Below, in pieces: positions 9,828 to 19,746 of a stretch of DNA of 64,000 nt. The DNA lies in NCBI RefSeq assembly GCF_014642875.1, contig NZ_BMJC01000001.1:787335-851334 (forward strand). Reading direction: 5' to 3'. Source of the DNA: Puia dinghuensis. GTDB taxonomy: Bacteria; Bacteroidota; Bacteroidia; Chitinophagales; Chitinophagaceae. A program made the position numbers and the translations under genes. The notes beneath the pieces are model-generated. The model worked only from the letters and a program-made list of their open reading frames with translations, did not search any database and was not told the DNA's origin. Position 1 is the stretch's first letter. Every line of letters begins with the position of its first letter.

Positions 9828-9871
9828 GCCGATCGGTTGCAAATATACGTGCAGCCGATCGGTTTCGCAAA
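9828..9871 (-). promoter_or_regulatory. Promoter with two operator-like palindromes
   Basis: On the - strand TTTG (9871-9868), a 20-base spacer and TATATTTG (9847-9840) form a near-consensus Bacteroidota promoter. The 11-mer GCCGATCGGTT (+ strand), built on the palindrome CCGATCGG, occurs at 9828-9838 and 9853-9863. One copy lies in the spacer and the other just downstream of the -7 element, with centres 25 bp apart. This is ideal placement for a TetR-type repressor. No regulator gene is adjacent. Confidence 0.7.
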
Positions 9872-9954
9872 TTTTTTTTGAAGAGGGTTGTTTACTCTCT
9901 GTAGATCAATTTGTTTTGAGATGATCCTTCAAGCCGATGTGGTGGTTACAATCA

Positions 9955-10476
9955 TCAAAGGGTAAGCTTTCTTTCGAAACTCGCAGAGACCGTTTCTCCC
10001 CATTTGGAAAGTGCCACCAGTACTTCTTCCGGTCCATCGGAAGATTTAACCCGGAACGGGCTTGTATGGTATGCTACTGTACAAACTACTTTTTGAACAT
10101 CAGAAATATTTAACACTTCAACAATCTCCCTTAAACCAGAAGGACGCGTTATTTTTTTCATCCACACTGGAAACAAATATTGCCATTGAAGCGTGGTATC
10201 AGGTAAGATGGCTACTTGTTCAGGTTCAAAACGGCTAAAACTAACTTTTATATCCTGCGGCAGCTCTTTTTCGTATAGACCGATAGATAAGGTACGGCTG
10301 CCTTTATCATAATCAATATTTCGAGGCCGCTTCAGCACATAATATATCAACGTCTTCGAACTATTCTTCAATGTAATGATGACCTGCACTTTGCCCTCAA
10401 TGTACCTGCTACTTTTTTCTACCTGCAGGTTAACATCTTCAATGGTGATGTCCGAGCTGTTCAAATTTAATTTCAT
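9955..10476 (-). CDS. Hypothetical protein, beta-rich
   Basis: A 173-residue protein with no signal peptide or membrane segment. It is rich in beta-forming residues (an N-terminal NLNSSDITIEDVNLQV stretch and alternating hydrophobics throughout) and could be a single beta-sandwich or jelly-roll domain. I do not recognise the family. ATG 10476 was chosen; a TTG seven codons earlier would overlap the stop of the preceding gene. It lies 17 bases downstream of another unknown gene on the same strand, so the two are probably cotranscribed and may act together. The region is AT-richer than its surroundings, consistent with recent acquisition. Confidence 0.6.
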   Translation of the reverse strand: MKLNLNSSDITIEDVNLQVEKSSRYIEGKVQVIITLKNSSKTLIYYVLKRPRNIDYDKGSRTLSIGLYEKELPQDIKVSFSRFEPEQVAILPDTTLQWQYLFPVWMKKITRPSGLREIVEVLNISDVQKVVCTVAYHTSPFRVKSSDGPEEVLVALSKWGETVSASFERKLTL

Positions 10477-10493
10477 TTTGTAGAAACCAGCCT

Positions 10494-11123
10494 TCAATTT
10501 TCCAATTGATCTTCAAACCCGGACATTCTGCTGGATCCAATTTTATCCCTGACTATATGCGGCTGTCGCATTAGTAAGGCCGCCACCACATCCAGATTTT
10601 TGCATTGCATATAGACCCTGTCTAATATGGCGTATTCCTTGTCCGTCCAATATTCGAAAGCGCGGGGGTAGTTTTTTCTGATCGATAGTTCCTGCGTTGT
10701 ATATATTTTGTCTGTCCTTACCGGCAGCATCTCTACATTCACGCTTTCTTCCTGCAGCAGCCGAGAGATGTCTTCCTGGCTCATAGCCGGCTTGTGGATG
10801 ATCGTGGCCTGTTTCCCGGTATTAGCCGAATTGCCTGCCTTTTTTATCGAGGTATGGAAATGCCATTCATTTTCTCCTTTGTCATTTGTCGTGAAAGTAC
10901 ATTGTGGTATAAGTTGAGAAAGGACATTGGCGTCTTTAAGTTTTTTCAAGAACTGCCGGAAATGGTATCCATTGTGACGGTCTTTTTCAATCAACCCTTT
11001 TCTGGCAAGTATCTCATATACGTCTGTGCTTCTTGCGTCCTTCATGCCGGTCTGAAGGAGAAACTCCTGTATCGCCTCGCCTATGCGTTTTGCTTTTTGG
11101 AAGTCTTCGTGTGAAAGGTCCAT
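10494..11123 (-). CDS. Hypothetical protein with possible winged-helix and Myb-like segments
   Basis: A 209-residue soluble protein of unknown function. Residues 1-75 are helical with the spacing of a winged-helix module (a TDVYEILARKGLIEKDR helix-turn part followed by a strand pair). A low-complexity Asn/Lys/Thr linker follows, then near the C-terminus YWTDKEYAILDRVYMQCKNL, which resembles a SANT/Myb-like three-helix segment of the kind that reads DNA. This suggests a DNA-binding protein, but it is inference from pattern only. ATG 11123 is the only good start. It is the first gene of a probable two-gene unit with the beta-rich protein downstream. Confidence 0.6.
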   Translation of the reverse strand: MDLSHEDFQKAKRIGEAIQEFLLQTGMKDARSTDVYEILARKGLIEKDRHNGYHFRQFLKKLKDANVLSQLIPQCTFTTNDKGENEWHFHTSIKKAGNSANTGKQATIIHKPAMSQEDISRLLQEESVNVEMLPVRTDKIYTTQELSIRKNYPRAFEYWTDKEYAILDRVYMQCKNLDVVAALLMRQPHIVRDKIGSSRMSGFEDQLEN

Positions 11124-11260
11124 GGTATAAGGTTTAATAAAGATAAAGATCGTCTTTTCAATTCTACTGGAACGAACTTGCTCGCCCTCTGGCCGGGATC
11201 ATCCTGAAGATACCCGAAGAAAGATTGAGCGCTACCTGTAGAATACCAATTCGTCTTATT

Positions 11261-11644
11261 CTACTCACCATCATTAGGCTCCCAAAGTTCAACCTTGTTG
11301 CCTTCAACGTCAATAATATGTACAAATTTGCCGTATTCAAAAGCCTCAATGTTGTCTACAACCGTTACTCCTTCACTTTTAAGTAGCTCAACAAGAGCTT
11401 CTAAATTCTCGACTCTATAGTTGATCATATAGTCTTTTGTTGAAGGCTCGAAATATTTTGTTGTTTCAGCAAATGGACTCCATTGAGTAGAACCTTTTTT
11501 CGTTGGATCTGCCTCTTGTCGCCACTCAAAACTTACTCCCCACTGGGTTGTGTCAAAACCTAAATGAGTTTTGTACCATTCTTTCATTTTATTGGGGTCT
11601 TTGCATTTAAAAAAGATGCCGCCAATTCCTGTTACTTTTTTCAT
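11261..11644 (-). CDS. VOC-family (glyoxalase/dioxygenase-like) protein
   Basis: A 127-residue single-unit VOC protein. It opens with KKVTGIGGIFFKCKDPNKM and ends with a VHIIDVEGNKVELWEP strand, in which the Glu of VELWEP is the usual metal ligand at the end of a beta-alpha-beta-beta-beta module. The middle MINYRVENLEALVELLKSEGV is the usual second module. Members bind a metal and act as glyoxalases, dioxygenases or antibiotic-binding proteins; none of these can be assigned. ATG 11644 replaces a longer open frame that begins inside AT-rich non-coding sequence. G+C counted on two 60-base lines is about 37-38%, well below neighbouring genes. Confidence 0.85.
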   Translation of the reverse strand: MKKVTGIGGIFFKCKDPNKMKEWYKTHLGFDTTQWGVSFEWRQEADPTKKGSTQWSPFAETTKYFEPSTKDYMINYRVENLEALVELLKSEGVTVVDNIEAFEYGKFVHIIDVEGNKVELWEPNDGE

Positions 11645-11754
11645 TTTTGTTGTGTTAGAATAATTATATATTATCGTATACACGAAAATAATTAAAAAAG
11701 GGCAAAGACCTTCTATGGGTAACAAAACAAACCATCGCCTGGTTTGAGGATTAA

Positions 11755-14418
<2,664 letters not shown>

Positions 14419-14422
14419 TTTA

Positions 14423-14440
14423 GGGATTCCATGGAATCCC
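14423..14440. repeat. Perfect 18-bp palindrome across the Crp/Fnr start codon
   Basis: GGGATTCCATGGAATCCC is its own reverse complement and contains ATG 14431. It begins 4 bases after the rph stop and is followed by TTTT. It could be an operator of the Crp-like regulator, a hairpin that hides its start codon, a terminator of rph, or a combination. Confidence 0.85.
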
Positions 14441-15003
14441 TTTTCGCTTTTATAAAGCAGATGACTACCCTCTCCGACGAAAGCCAGGATGCGCTTGCGG
14501 CCGTCGTGCGGCGAATGGACCTGCCCAAAGGCAATCGCCTGCTACGTCCCGGTGCGGTGTGTCATTATCTTTACTTCATCGAAAAAGGACTCACGCGAAC
14601 GTGGTATCTGAAGGACGGGAAAGACGTCACCGACTGGATCAGCGCCGAGGGTTCTTTCGCCGTCTCGATCATCAGCTTTCTCACCCGTCAACCCGACAGG
14701 CGGGGCATCGAATTATTGGAGGACTCTACCTTCCAGGCAATCGCCTATACCGATCTCGAAAATCTTTATCGGCAATACCATGACATCGACCGGCTTGGCC
14801 GCCTCCTGCTTAGCCACGGGATCATCCAGCTACAGCAACGATTCGACGATCTCCACTTTGCCACCGCCCAGCAGCGCTATCAGCAATTGATCACTACCAA
14901 TCCTTCCCTGGTGAACAGGGTTCCCCTCGGGATGATCGCATCCTTCCTCGGCATCACCCAGGAGACGCTTAGCCGTATCAGGGCGCAGCATTCCGGTTTT
15001 TGA
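14431..15003 (+). CDS. Crp/Fnr-family transcriptional regulator
   Basis: A 190-residue protein with an N-terminal cyclic-nucleotide-binding-like barrel (residues about 15-115, with LYFIEKGLTRTWYLKDGKDVTDW). A dimerisation helix follows, then a short C-terminal helix-turn-helix with PLGMIASFLGITQETLSRIRAQ as recognition unit. It lacks the Cys residues of Fnr and the phosphate-binding RxS of true CAP, so the ligand is unknown. Such small Crp/Fnr proteins are numerous in Bacteroidota. It starts 12 bases after rph and may be cotranscribed. Its start codon sits inside a perfect palindrome, which suggests autoregulation. DoxX-like and SRPBCC genes follow. Confidence 0.85.
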   Translation: MESLFAFIKQMTTLSDESQDALAAVVRRMDLPKGNRLLRPGAVCHYLYFIEKGLTRTWYLKDGKDVTDWISAEGSFAVSIISFLTRQPDRRGIELLEDSTFQAIAYTDLENLYRQYHDIDRLGRLLLSHGIIQLQQRFDDLHFATAQQRYQQLITTNPSLVNRVPLGMIASFLGITQETLSRIRAQHSGF

Positions 15004-15063
15004 TATATGTCAAAAGAAAGGCCGGCTCCCTGCCGGAGCTTTGTGTCATTAAAATCATCGTTT

Positions 15064-15432
15064 ATGAACACCATGCTCTGGACATCCCAGCTATTGCTGG
15101 CAGCTGCTTTTCTTTATTCAGGAATCAATAAGACCCTGCTTTCCGAACAACAATTGATCGCCCGGGGACAGACCGGTGTTGCCGGCTACTCGGCCGGGGC
15201 TATCCGGTTCATCGGCGTCAGCGAAATATTGGGCTCCATCGGACTTATTCTACCCTGGTGGACAGGTATAATGCCCTTACTGACACCCGTTGCTGCCGCT
15301 TGTTTTGCGGTGATCATGCTAATGGCAGCCCCTATCCATATGCGGCTCAAAGAGAAGAGGAACGTAGCGACCAACCTGGTGCTGCTGGGTCTTTCGCTAT
15401 TCGTGGCTTTAGAAAGAGGGTTACAGTTATGA
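15064..15432 (+). CDS. DoxX-like small membrane protein
   Basis: A 122-residue protein with four hydrophobic helices (about 3-20, 48-65, 70-90, 102-118). The N-terminal LLLAAAFLYSGINKTLLSEQQL and the IGVSEILGSIGLILP motif are characteristic of DoxX-like (DoxX_2) proteins. I chose ATG 15064 because the protein then starts at the first helix; an upstream ATG at 15007 would add an unrelated charged tail. The family has poorly known roles in respiration-related or oxidative-stress membrane complexes. It lies 60 bases downstream of the Crp-like gene and ends 4 bases from a convergent SRPBCC gene. Confidence 0.8.
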   Translation: MNTMLWTSQLLLAAAFLYSGINKTLLSEQQLIARGQTGVAGYSAGAIRFIGVSEILGSIGLILPWWTGIMPLLTPVAAACFAVIMLMAAPIHMRLKEKRNVATNLVLLGLSLFVALERGLQL

Positions 15433-15436
15433 ATGC

Positions 15437-15871
15437 CTACACCGGCATCCCCGCATGCTCGGTCATGTATTTGACAAGGCTGTTCTTGATATGGTCGTCC
15501 CAGCCCGCCTGGCACTGTCCATAGCATTCTGCTTGCGGTACGAGACCAAGATGCGTCATGTCGATACGGGTCGAATCGCCATCCGCCGAAACCTCCCAGA
15601 CAACGCTGGTGCCCGTCCACTCGTGTTTGTCCTCGATAAAATCCAGATAACAATCCGTCACATACCATACTACCCTCTTCCCCGGGATAAGTTCGGTGAT
15701 CTCAAATGTGACATTGGTAGTGCCAAATCGTACGGTAAAGACGTCATGAAGGGCGGTCGAACTGCCTTCGAAGTGCTTTGCCCACCACGCCGGAACATTG
15801 GCGATGCTTTCAAAAGCTTCTTCAGCGCTGATGGGTGCAGTGATGCTGCAATGGTAATCCTGCTGTTGCAT
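15437..15871 (-). CDS. SRPBCC (AHSA1-like) domain protein
   Basis: A 144-residue START-fold protein with HCSITAPISAEEAFESIANVPAWWAKHFEG at the start. TVRFGTTNVTFEITELIPGKRVVWYVTD then reads as the strand pair lining the cavity, with a C-terminal long helix. This is the activator of Hsp90 ATPase homologue 1-like branch of the SRPBCC superfamily, which binds hydrophobic ligands; bacterial members have no defined ligand. It is the last of a three-gene run (AraC regulator, SRPBCC, SRPBCC) on the - strand, with 27 bases separating it from the preceding SRPBCC gene. Confidence 0.85.
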   Translation of the reverse strand: MQQQDYHCSITAPISAEEAFESIANVPAWWAKHFEGSSTALHDVFTVRFGTTNVTFEITELIPGKRVVWYVTDCYLDFIEDKHEWTGTSVVWEVSADGDSTRIDMTHLGLVPQAECYGQCQAGWDDHIKNSLVKYMTEHAGMPV

Positions 15872-15898
15872 ATTGTTTTGTTTTATTGATGAAAAAAT

Positions 15899-16408
15899 TC
15901 AGTGCGTAATGACATTGACAATATCTGCATTCTTGTTCCGCAGATCGAGCCCACCTTCCAGCACGGATTTGAGATTGGTGAGATAGAATATCCACCCTTT
16001 CGAATCCCCGACATAATGCTTTCTCATCGTCTCTTCGTCTGTCGGCAGATTGCTTTCGATGAGTTCGACAATGGTCTCATTTTGTTCGGTATAGATCGAG
16101 ATGGTTACGGGACAACCCTTGGAAAAAGAAAAACTAAAGAGATTCCTGCCGTTTGCTTTCAACACTTTTCCCTTTATCGCCATGGTCTCGGGATGTCTGT
16201 AAAAATAACAGGCATATTCATCGCCTCCCTGGGCCAAAGAATCGCCCGACCGTGCGGCGCCGGCCTCATCGGTGAAGGTTACTTTTCCCAGGAACCAGGA
16301 ATCGAGACCCGAAGCGGATGCCCAGGCCCGGTAAGCATTTTCGACGCTTGTCCGGACGTTGACGCGGAGTTTGAACTGACTGAAATCTGCTGGTGGTAAT
16401 TGTGCCAT
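15899..16408 (-). CDS. SRPBCC domain protein
   Basis: A 169-residue AHSA1-like protein with FKLRVNVRTSVENAYRAWASASGLDSWFLGKVTF at the N-terminus. A second half with TIVELIESNLP and a GWIFYLTNLKSVLEGG helix is typical of the family. A TTG at 16426 extends the frame but lies inside a TAGCTTTG promoter element, so ATG 16408 is the start. It probably forms a unit with the following SRPBCC gene. Ligand and role are unknown; the nearby AraC regulator suggests an inducible stress or metabolite response. Confidence 0.85.
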   Translation of the reverse strand: MAQLPPADFSQFKLRVNVRTSVENAYRAWASASGLDSWFLGKVTFTDEAGAARSGDSLAQGGDEYACYFYRHPETMAIKGKVLKANGRNLFSFSFSKGCPVTISIYTEQNETIVELIESNLPTDEETMRKHYVGDSKGWIFYLTNLKSVLEGGLDLRNKNADIVNVITH

Positions 16409-16423
16409 TGTCCTTGTTTTTGA

Positions 16424-16431
16424 CAAAGCTA
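16424..16431 (-). promoter_or_regulatory. Putative -7 element before the SRPBCC gene
   Basis: TAGCTTTG on the - strand lies 15 bases before ATG 16408. It helps decide the start, since the alternative TTG overlaps it. The -33 element is not clear. Confidence 0.45.
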
Positions 16432-16478
16432 ATCCCCGGGGCCGGGAAGGGGTTTATCGGAAATGGATAATTTTCGGC

Positions 16479-17384
16479 TTATTGTTCGGCCCTTCTGAAT
16501 TGGGAAGGGGGCTGGCCGAAGCGCCCCTTGAAGAGAATACTGAAAGAAAAGACGCTCTCAAAGCCGATGGTCTGACAAATCTCATTGATAGTCAACTCCG
16601 TAGACTCCAACAACTGCTTTGCTTTCTTCAATTTCAGATCGATGAGGTATTGGTGAGGGGTAATGTTATAAACCTGTTTGAACATCCGGAGAAAATGCTG
16701 GCTGTTCATCGCAGCTACGACCCCGATGTCTTCCAGGGTGATCGCAGCATTATAATGAGCATCCATCCAATCCCTGGCGGTAGAGATGCGTTTGAATATC
16801 TCCAGCCGGGTAGATGCTTTTACGGCCTGGACGTTTTGCGAATGCTTATACGCTTCCTGGTTCTTCCGCAGTAAATTCTCGAACATCTCCCGGATGATCA
16901 TATCCGCCTGCAAGGAAGCAAAACTGCCGCAACTGTCGCCCAGGACGAGGAGGGAAGCAACAACCTGGTGCAGTTGCTCATCTACGTGAATTCGTTCCAG
17001 GTAGGAAAAATCGAAGGGCAGGCTGTCGAAGGGCTTTTCCAGCAAAACCTCACCCCCGTAAATAAGACTGTGCAACACCAGGTCGGGCAGCTTGGAATGG
17101 AAGAACAGCAACACGGGAGCCACGCCCTTTTCCGTAGTCCGGATGGCCAGCCTGCTTCCCCGGGAGATAAAGAAGACCTTGCCGGGGTCGACCTGGTTCT
17201 TACCGCCGTTGACATAGTAGTTGCAATTCCCTTTTGTCGTAGCCAGCAGCCCGATATTGGCGGGATGTTCCGGGCAATCATAGGAGCGTTGTAATTCCTC
17301 GAAGAAAAGGAAATGATCGGAATAATCCGGCGGTATTATCTCATTGTCAACATTAAATGATTTCGGTAGCGGCTGGACGAACAT
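16479..17384 (-). CDS. AraC-family transcriptional regulator
   Basis: A 301-residue regulator. The N-terminal half has a cupin-like sensor region (about 30-150) with no recognised ligand motif. The C-terminal ~100 residues carry the two helix-turn-helix motifs of AraC/XylS proteins: TLEDIGVVAAMNSQHFLRMFKQ, then the second one from SVFSFSILFKGRFGQPPSQFR. The gene is divergent from an amidohydrolase gene with 38 bases between starts and upstream of two SRPBCC genes, so it may control either side. It is probably an activator responding to a small molecule. Confidence 0.88.
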   Translation of the reverse strand: MFVQPLPKSFNVDNEIIPPDYSDHFLFFEELQRSYDCPEHPANIGLLATTKGNCNYYVNGGKNQVDPGKVFFISRGSRLAIRTTEKGVAPVLLFFHSKLPDLVLHSLIYGGEVLLEKPFDSLPFDFSYLERIHVDEQLHQVVASLLVLGDSCGSFASLQADMIIREMFENLLRKNQEAYKHSQNVQAVKASTRLEIFKRISTARDWMDAHYNAAITLEDIGVVAAMNSQHFLRMFKQVYNITPHQYLIDLKLKKAKQLLESTELTINEICQTIGFESVFSFSILFKGRFGQPPSQFRRAEQ

Positions 17385-17422
17385 TGGCTGAAATTCCTGA
17401 AATTTACCAAAAACCTTGGACT

Positions 17423-19081
17423 ATGATCACATCCTCTACAAAAACCATCGGTATCGTCGGCCATGTCTGGACATTGGAGGCAGGTGAGGCGCTGAAGACC
17501 ATCGTCATCGAAAATGGTAAGATAAGTCGGATATTGGATGGCAAAAACCCCGTGACGGATATTCCAGGCATCACCCTGATAGAACTCGATGATAACATCA
17601 CCCTTTTCCCCGGCCTGCTCAATCTCCACACGCACACTACTTACAATATCCTACCCATTTGGGAGAGCAAGACCATCTGGAAAAACCGGTTCCAGTGGCG
17701 CAACAACAAAGACTATAAACAGGACATCGGCGGTTTGCTGAATTATATAAAAGACAATTGGACCAATGACGCGGACGCCCATTTCGTCTCTTCGTTCGTG
17801 CAATCGGTGCACGCTACGCTGAACAAGCAAACACCCGCCGCATCCGCCGGCCAGGACGCCCTGGTGCAGGCCGCGCTTTCCGCGGTGAATACCGCCCATG
17901 CAGTCATTTCCGAGATCCAGGCAGTAGCAGGAGGCACCACCCTTATACAGGAAACCCTGAACCTGGATAATGAAACCCCCGACGACCGGTCGTTTATTAT
18001 CCGCAACACGGGCGATGACAACGGTTTACAGATACCTGCGACAAAAGACATCTGGTCGGTCATCGACTTTTATGCTCCCAATGTCGTACCCAAGGGCACG
18101 CCGGACGAGGACACGAGCACCTGGCAACCCGTCAAACAGCCGCCCTACACCGATTTTGTAAAATCGGTCAATAACAACAATGCCACCTACTATTCCTCGC
18201 TTGTACACGTAGGGGAAGGCAAATCGGGTTTTGTAAAAGGCAGCACAAGAGACCCCTATTCAAAAAAGGAGATCGACCTTTTGTTCCAGTCGTTAAAAAC
18301 CGACATCACAGCCCCCGGCAACCTTTCCAAGGCCAACCTGTCGCTGACCCATGGCTGTGGCATCGATCTTTCGAACGACGCCGTGCTGGATTTCATGCGC
18401 ACCCATAATATCAGCCTGGTCTGGTCGCCGGTATCCAATCTCCTGCTTTACCAGGATACAATCGATGTGCGAAAGCTGCTGGACAAGCAGATAACCGTTT
18501 GCCTGGGTTCCGACTGGAGCCCAAGCGGGAGCAAACATGTCCTGGATGAACTGAAATTCGCTAAATATGTAAACGATCTGTTCAAGCTTGGCATCAGCAA
18601 CAGCGAGCTTTTTAAGATGGTAACCACCAACCCGGTGAAGACGCTCGGCATTTCCGGCAATGGGGCGATAGGAGTGAATTACAATGCCGACCTGTTTGCC
18701 CTTAGAAAGAAGAACAAGACCGACGACGCGCTCGACGCCTTACTGGCAAGCACCGATAGCGATGTCGATTTTGTCATGGTCAACGGCAGGATCGTATTCG
18801 GACTTGTGTCCTATTTTAAAGATCAGCTGCAAGTAGATTTCCAGGGCTTTGCCAGTACAGAAGGGAATGATGCGGCCCTGAGAGGGGTGAGTATAAACTC
18901 CGGTCTCCAATTTAACCTGGCCGGTTCGTTAACCATAATAGACACGCTGCTACAGCGCTACTGTTCGACCGTGATCAACAAGCCGCATCTGAAGCGGACC
19001 CGGTTCCTCGCATCTGACGATACGGTGTATCAGCACAATATTAATGCGTTAAAAGCAACATTGAATAAGCTGTACTCCTGA
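17423..19081 (+). CDS. Amidohydrolase/chlorohydrolase family protein
   Basis: A 552-residue protein of the metal-dependent hydrolase superfamily. Visible elements are HTH at 69-71 (LNLHTHTTYN), LVHVGEGKSG, SLTHGCGI and LGSDWSPSG, which together supply the four His and one Asp usual for this fold. The C-terminal part (AIGVNYNADLFALRKK, FVMVNGRIVFG) is the accessory beta domain. There is no signal peptide, so it acts in the cytoplasm. ATG 17423 was preferred because the beta domain begins shortly after it. The ATZ/TRZ-like subgroup deaminates or dechlorinates heterocycles, but the substrate is unknown. It diverges from the AraC gene. Confidence 0.8.
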   Translation: MITSSTKTIGIVGHVWTLEAGEALKTIVIENGKISRILDGKNPVTDIPGITLIELDDNITLFPGLLNLHTHTTYNILPIWESKTIWKNRFQWRNNKDYKQDIGGLLNYIKDNWTNDADAHFVSSFVQSVHATLNKQTPAASAGQDALVQAALSAVNTAHAVISEIQAVAGGTTLIQETLNLDNETPDDRSFIIRNTGDDNGLQIPATKDIWSVIDFYAPNVVPKGTPDEDTSTWQPVKQPPYTDFVKSVNNNNATYYSSLVHVGEGKSGFVKGSTRDPYSKKEIDLLFQSLKTDITAPGNLSKANLSLTHGCGIDLSNDAVLDFMRTHNISLVWSPVSNLLLYQDTIDVRKLLDKQITVCLGSDWSPSGSKHVLDELKFAKYVNDLFKLGISNSELFKMVTTNPVKTLGISGNGAIGVNYNADLFALRKKNKTDDALDALLASTDSDVDFVMVNGRIVFGLVSYFKDQLQVDFQGFASTEGNDAALRGVSINSGLQFNLAGSLTIIDTLLQRYCSTVINKPHLKRTRFLASDDTVYQHNINALKATLNKLYS

Positions 19082-19109
19082 CCAACCGATGGCGCTACCG
19101 GCCGCGATC

Positions 19110-19634
19110 TCAGTTCTCGCAGAGGCCCTTTAGCTTATTCAATCCGTCGCTGAAGGCCCGGTTCATGTTCTTTTCGATGACCCCGAAGAGTTTCAAGATG
19201 TTCATGGGATAGGGCGACGAGCTTTCGATGCCCCAGCTGACCCGGGTGGTAGATCTTTCCGGAGAAAGGATCACGTAGGCATCACCCTGTCCCTTAAAGG
19301 GACGGATAAAATCTATCCTGGAATCTACCTCGGCATTCGGCAATATCTTGGTGATCGTCTGGCTGCCCGCACCGACGTTCTTTACGGGACTATCCCAGGA
19401 AAAGCTGGCGCCCGGGGTACCGTCGGTGCCACTGTACTTTACCGTGAGATTAGGGTCGCGTTCCATCCAGGGATTCCACCGGTTGATGGCCTGGAGGGTA
19501 CTGACATTATTCCATACTTTTTCCAACGGGGCATTGATGAGAATGGATTTTTCATAATTCCAGCGCCTGCCGACAAAGGCGGCGATAATAAAGAACAGGG
19601 CGATGATGCCCAATACAATGTAAAGTGCAATCAT
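19110..19634 (-). CDS. Membrane-anchored SRPBCC (polyketide cyclase-like) protein
   Basis: A 174-residue protein with one N-terminal membrane helix (MIALYIVLGIIALFFIIAAFVG). A START-fold domain follows, from YEKSILINAPLEKVWNNVSTLQAINRWNPW to the C-terminal helix. ATG 19634 was chosen because it begins directly with the membrane helix; the longer frame runs into the promoter of the divergent kinase gene. The family (polyketide cyclase/dehydrase-like) binds lipids or hydrophobic small molecules. It is the third SRPBCC gene within 4 kb. Confidence 0.82.
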   Translation of the reverse strand: MIALYIVLGIIALFFIIAAFVGRRWNYEKSILINAPLEKVWNNVSTLQAINRWNPWMERDPNLTVKYSGTDGTPGASFSWDSPVKNVGAGSQTITKILPNAEVDSRIDFIRPFKGQGDAYVILSPERSTTRVSWGIESSSPYPMNILKLFGVIEKNMNRAFSDGLNKLKGLCEN

Positions 19635-19734
19635 AAAACAACCGTTTGTTTTACTAAATATATAAAATTCCCCGGAAACGTCTACGGAATTACTCCTGTG
19701 GTCGCTACACCTTTTCCCGGCCGTCCCGAATCGA

Positions 19735-19742
19735 TACTTTTG
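19735..19742 (+). promoter_or_regulatory. -7 element abutting the start of the LytS kinase gene
   Basis: TACTTTTG ends 4 bases before GTG 19747, so the transcript should start at or next to the start codon. Upstream, TTTT about 20 bases before gives a weak -33 match. Confidence 0.5.
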
Positions 19743-19746
19743 TAGC

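Noticed and set aside
9784-9870. Longer N-terminus for the amidohydrolase
   Set aside because: The extension covers the promoter and operator palindromes and would hide the signal peptide.
16409-16426. TTG start for the second SRPBCC protein
   Set aside because: The codon overlaps a TAGCTTTG promoter element, so the transcript cannot include it.
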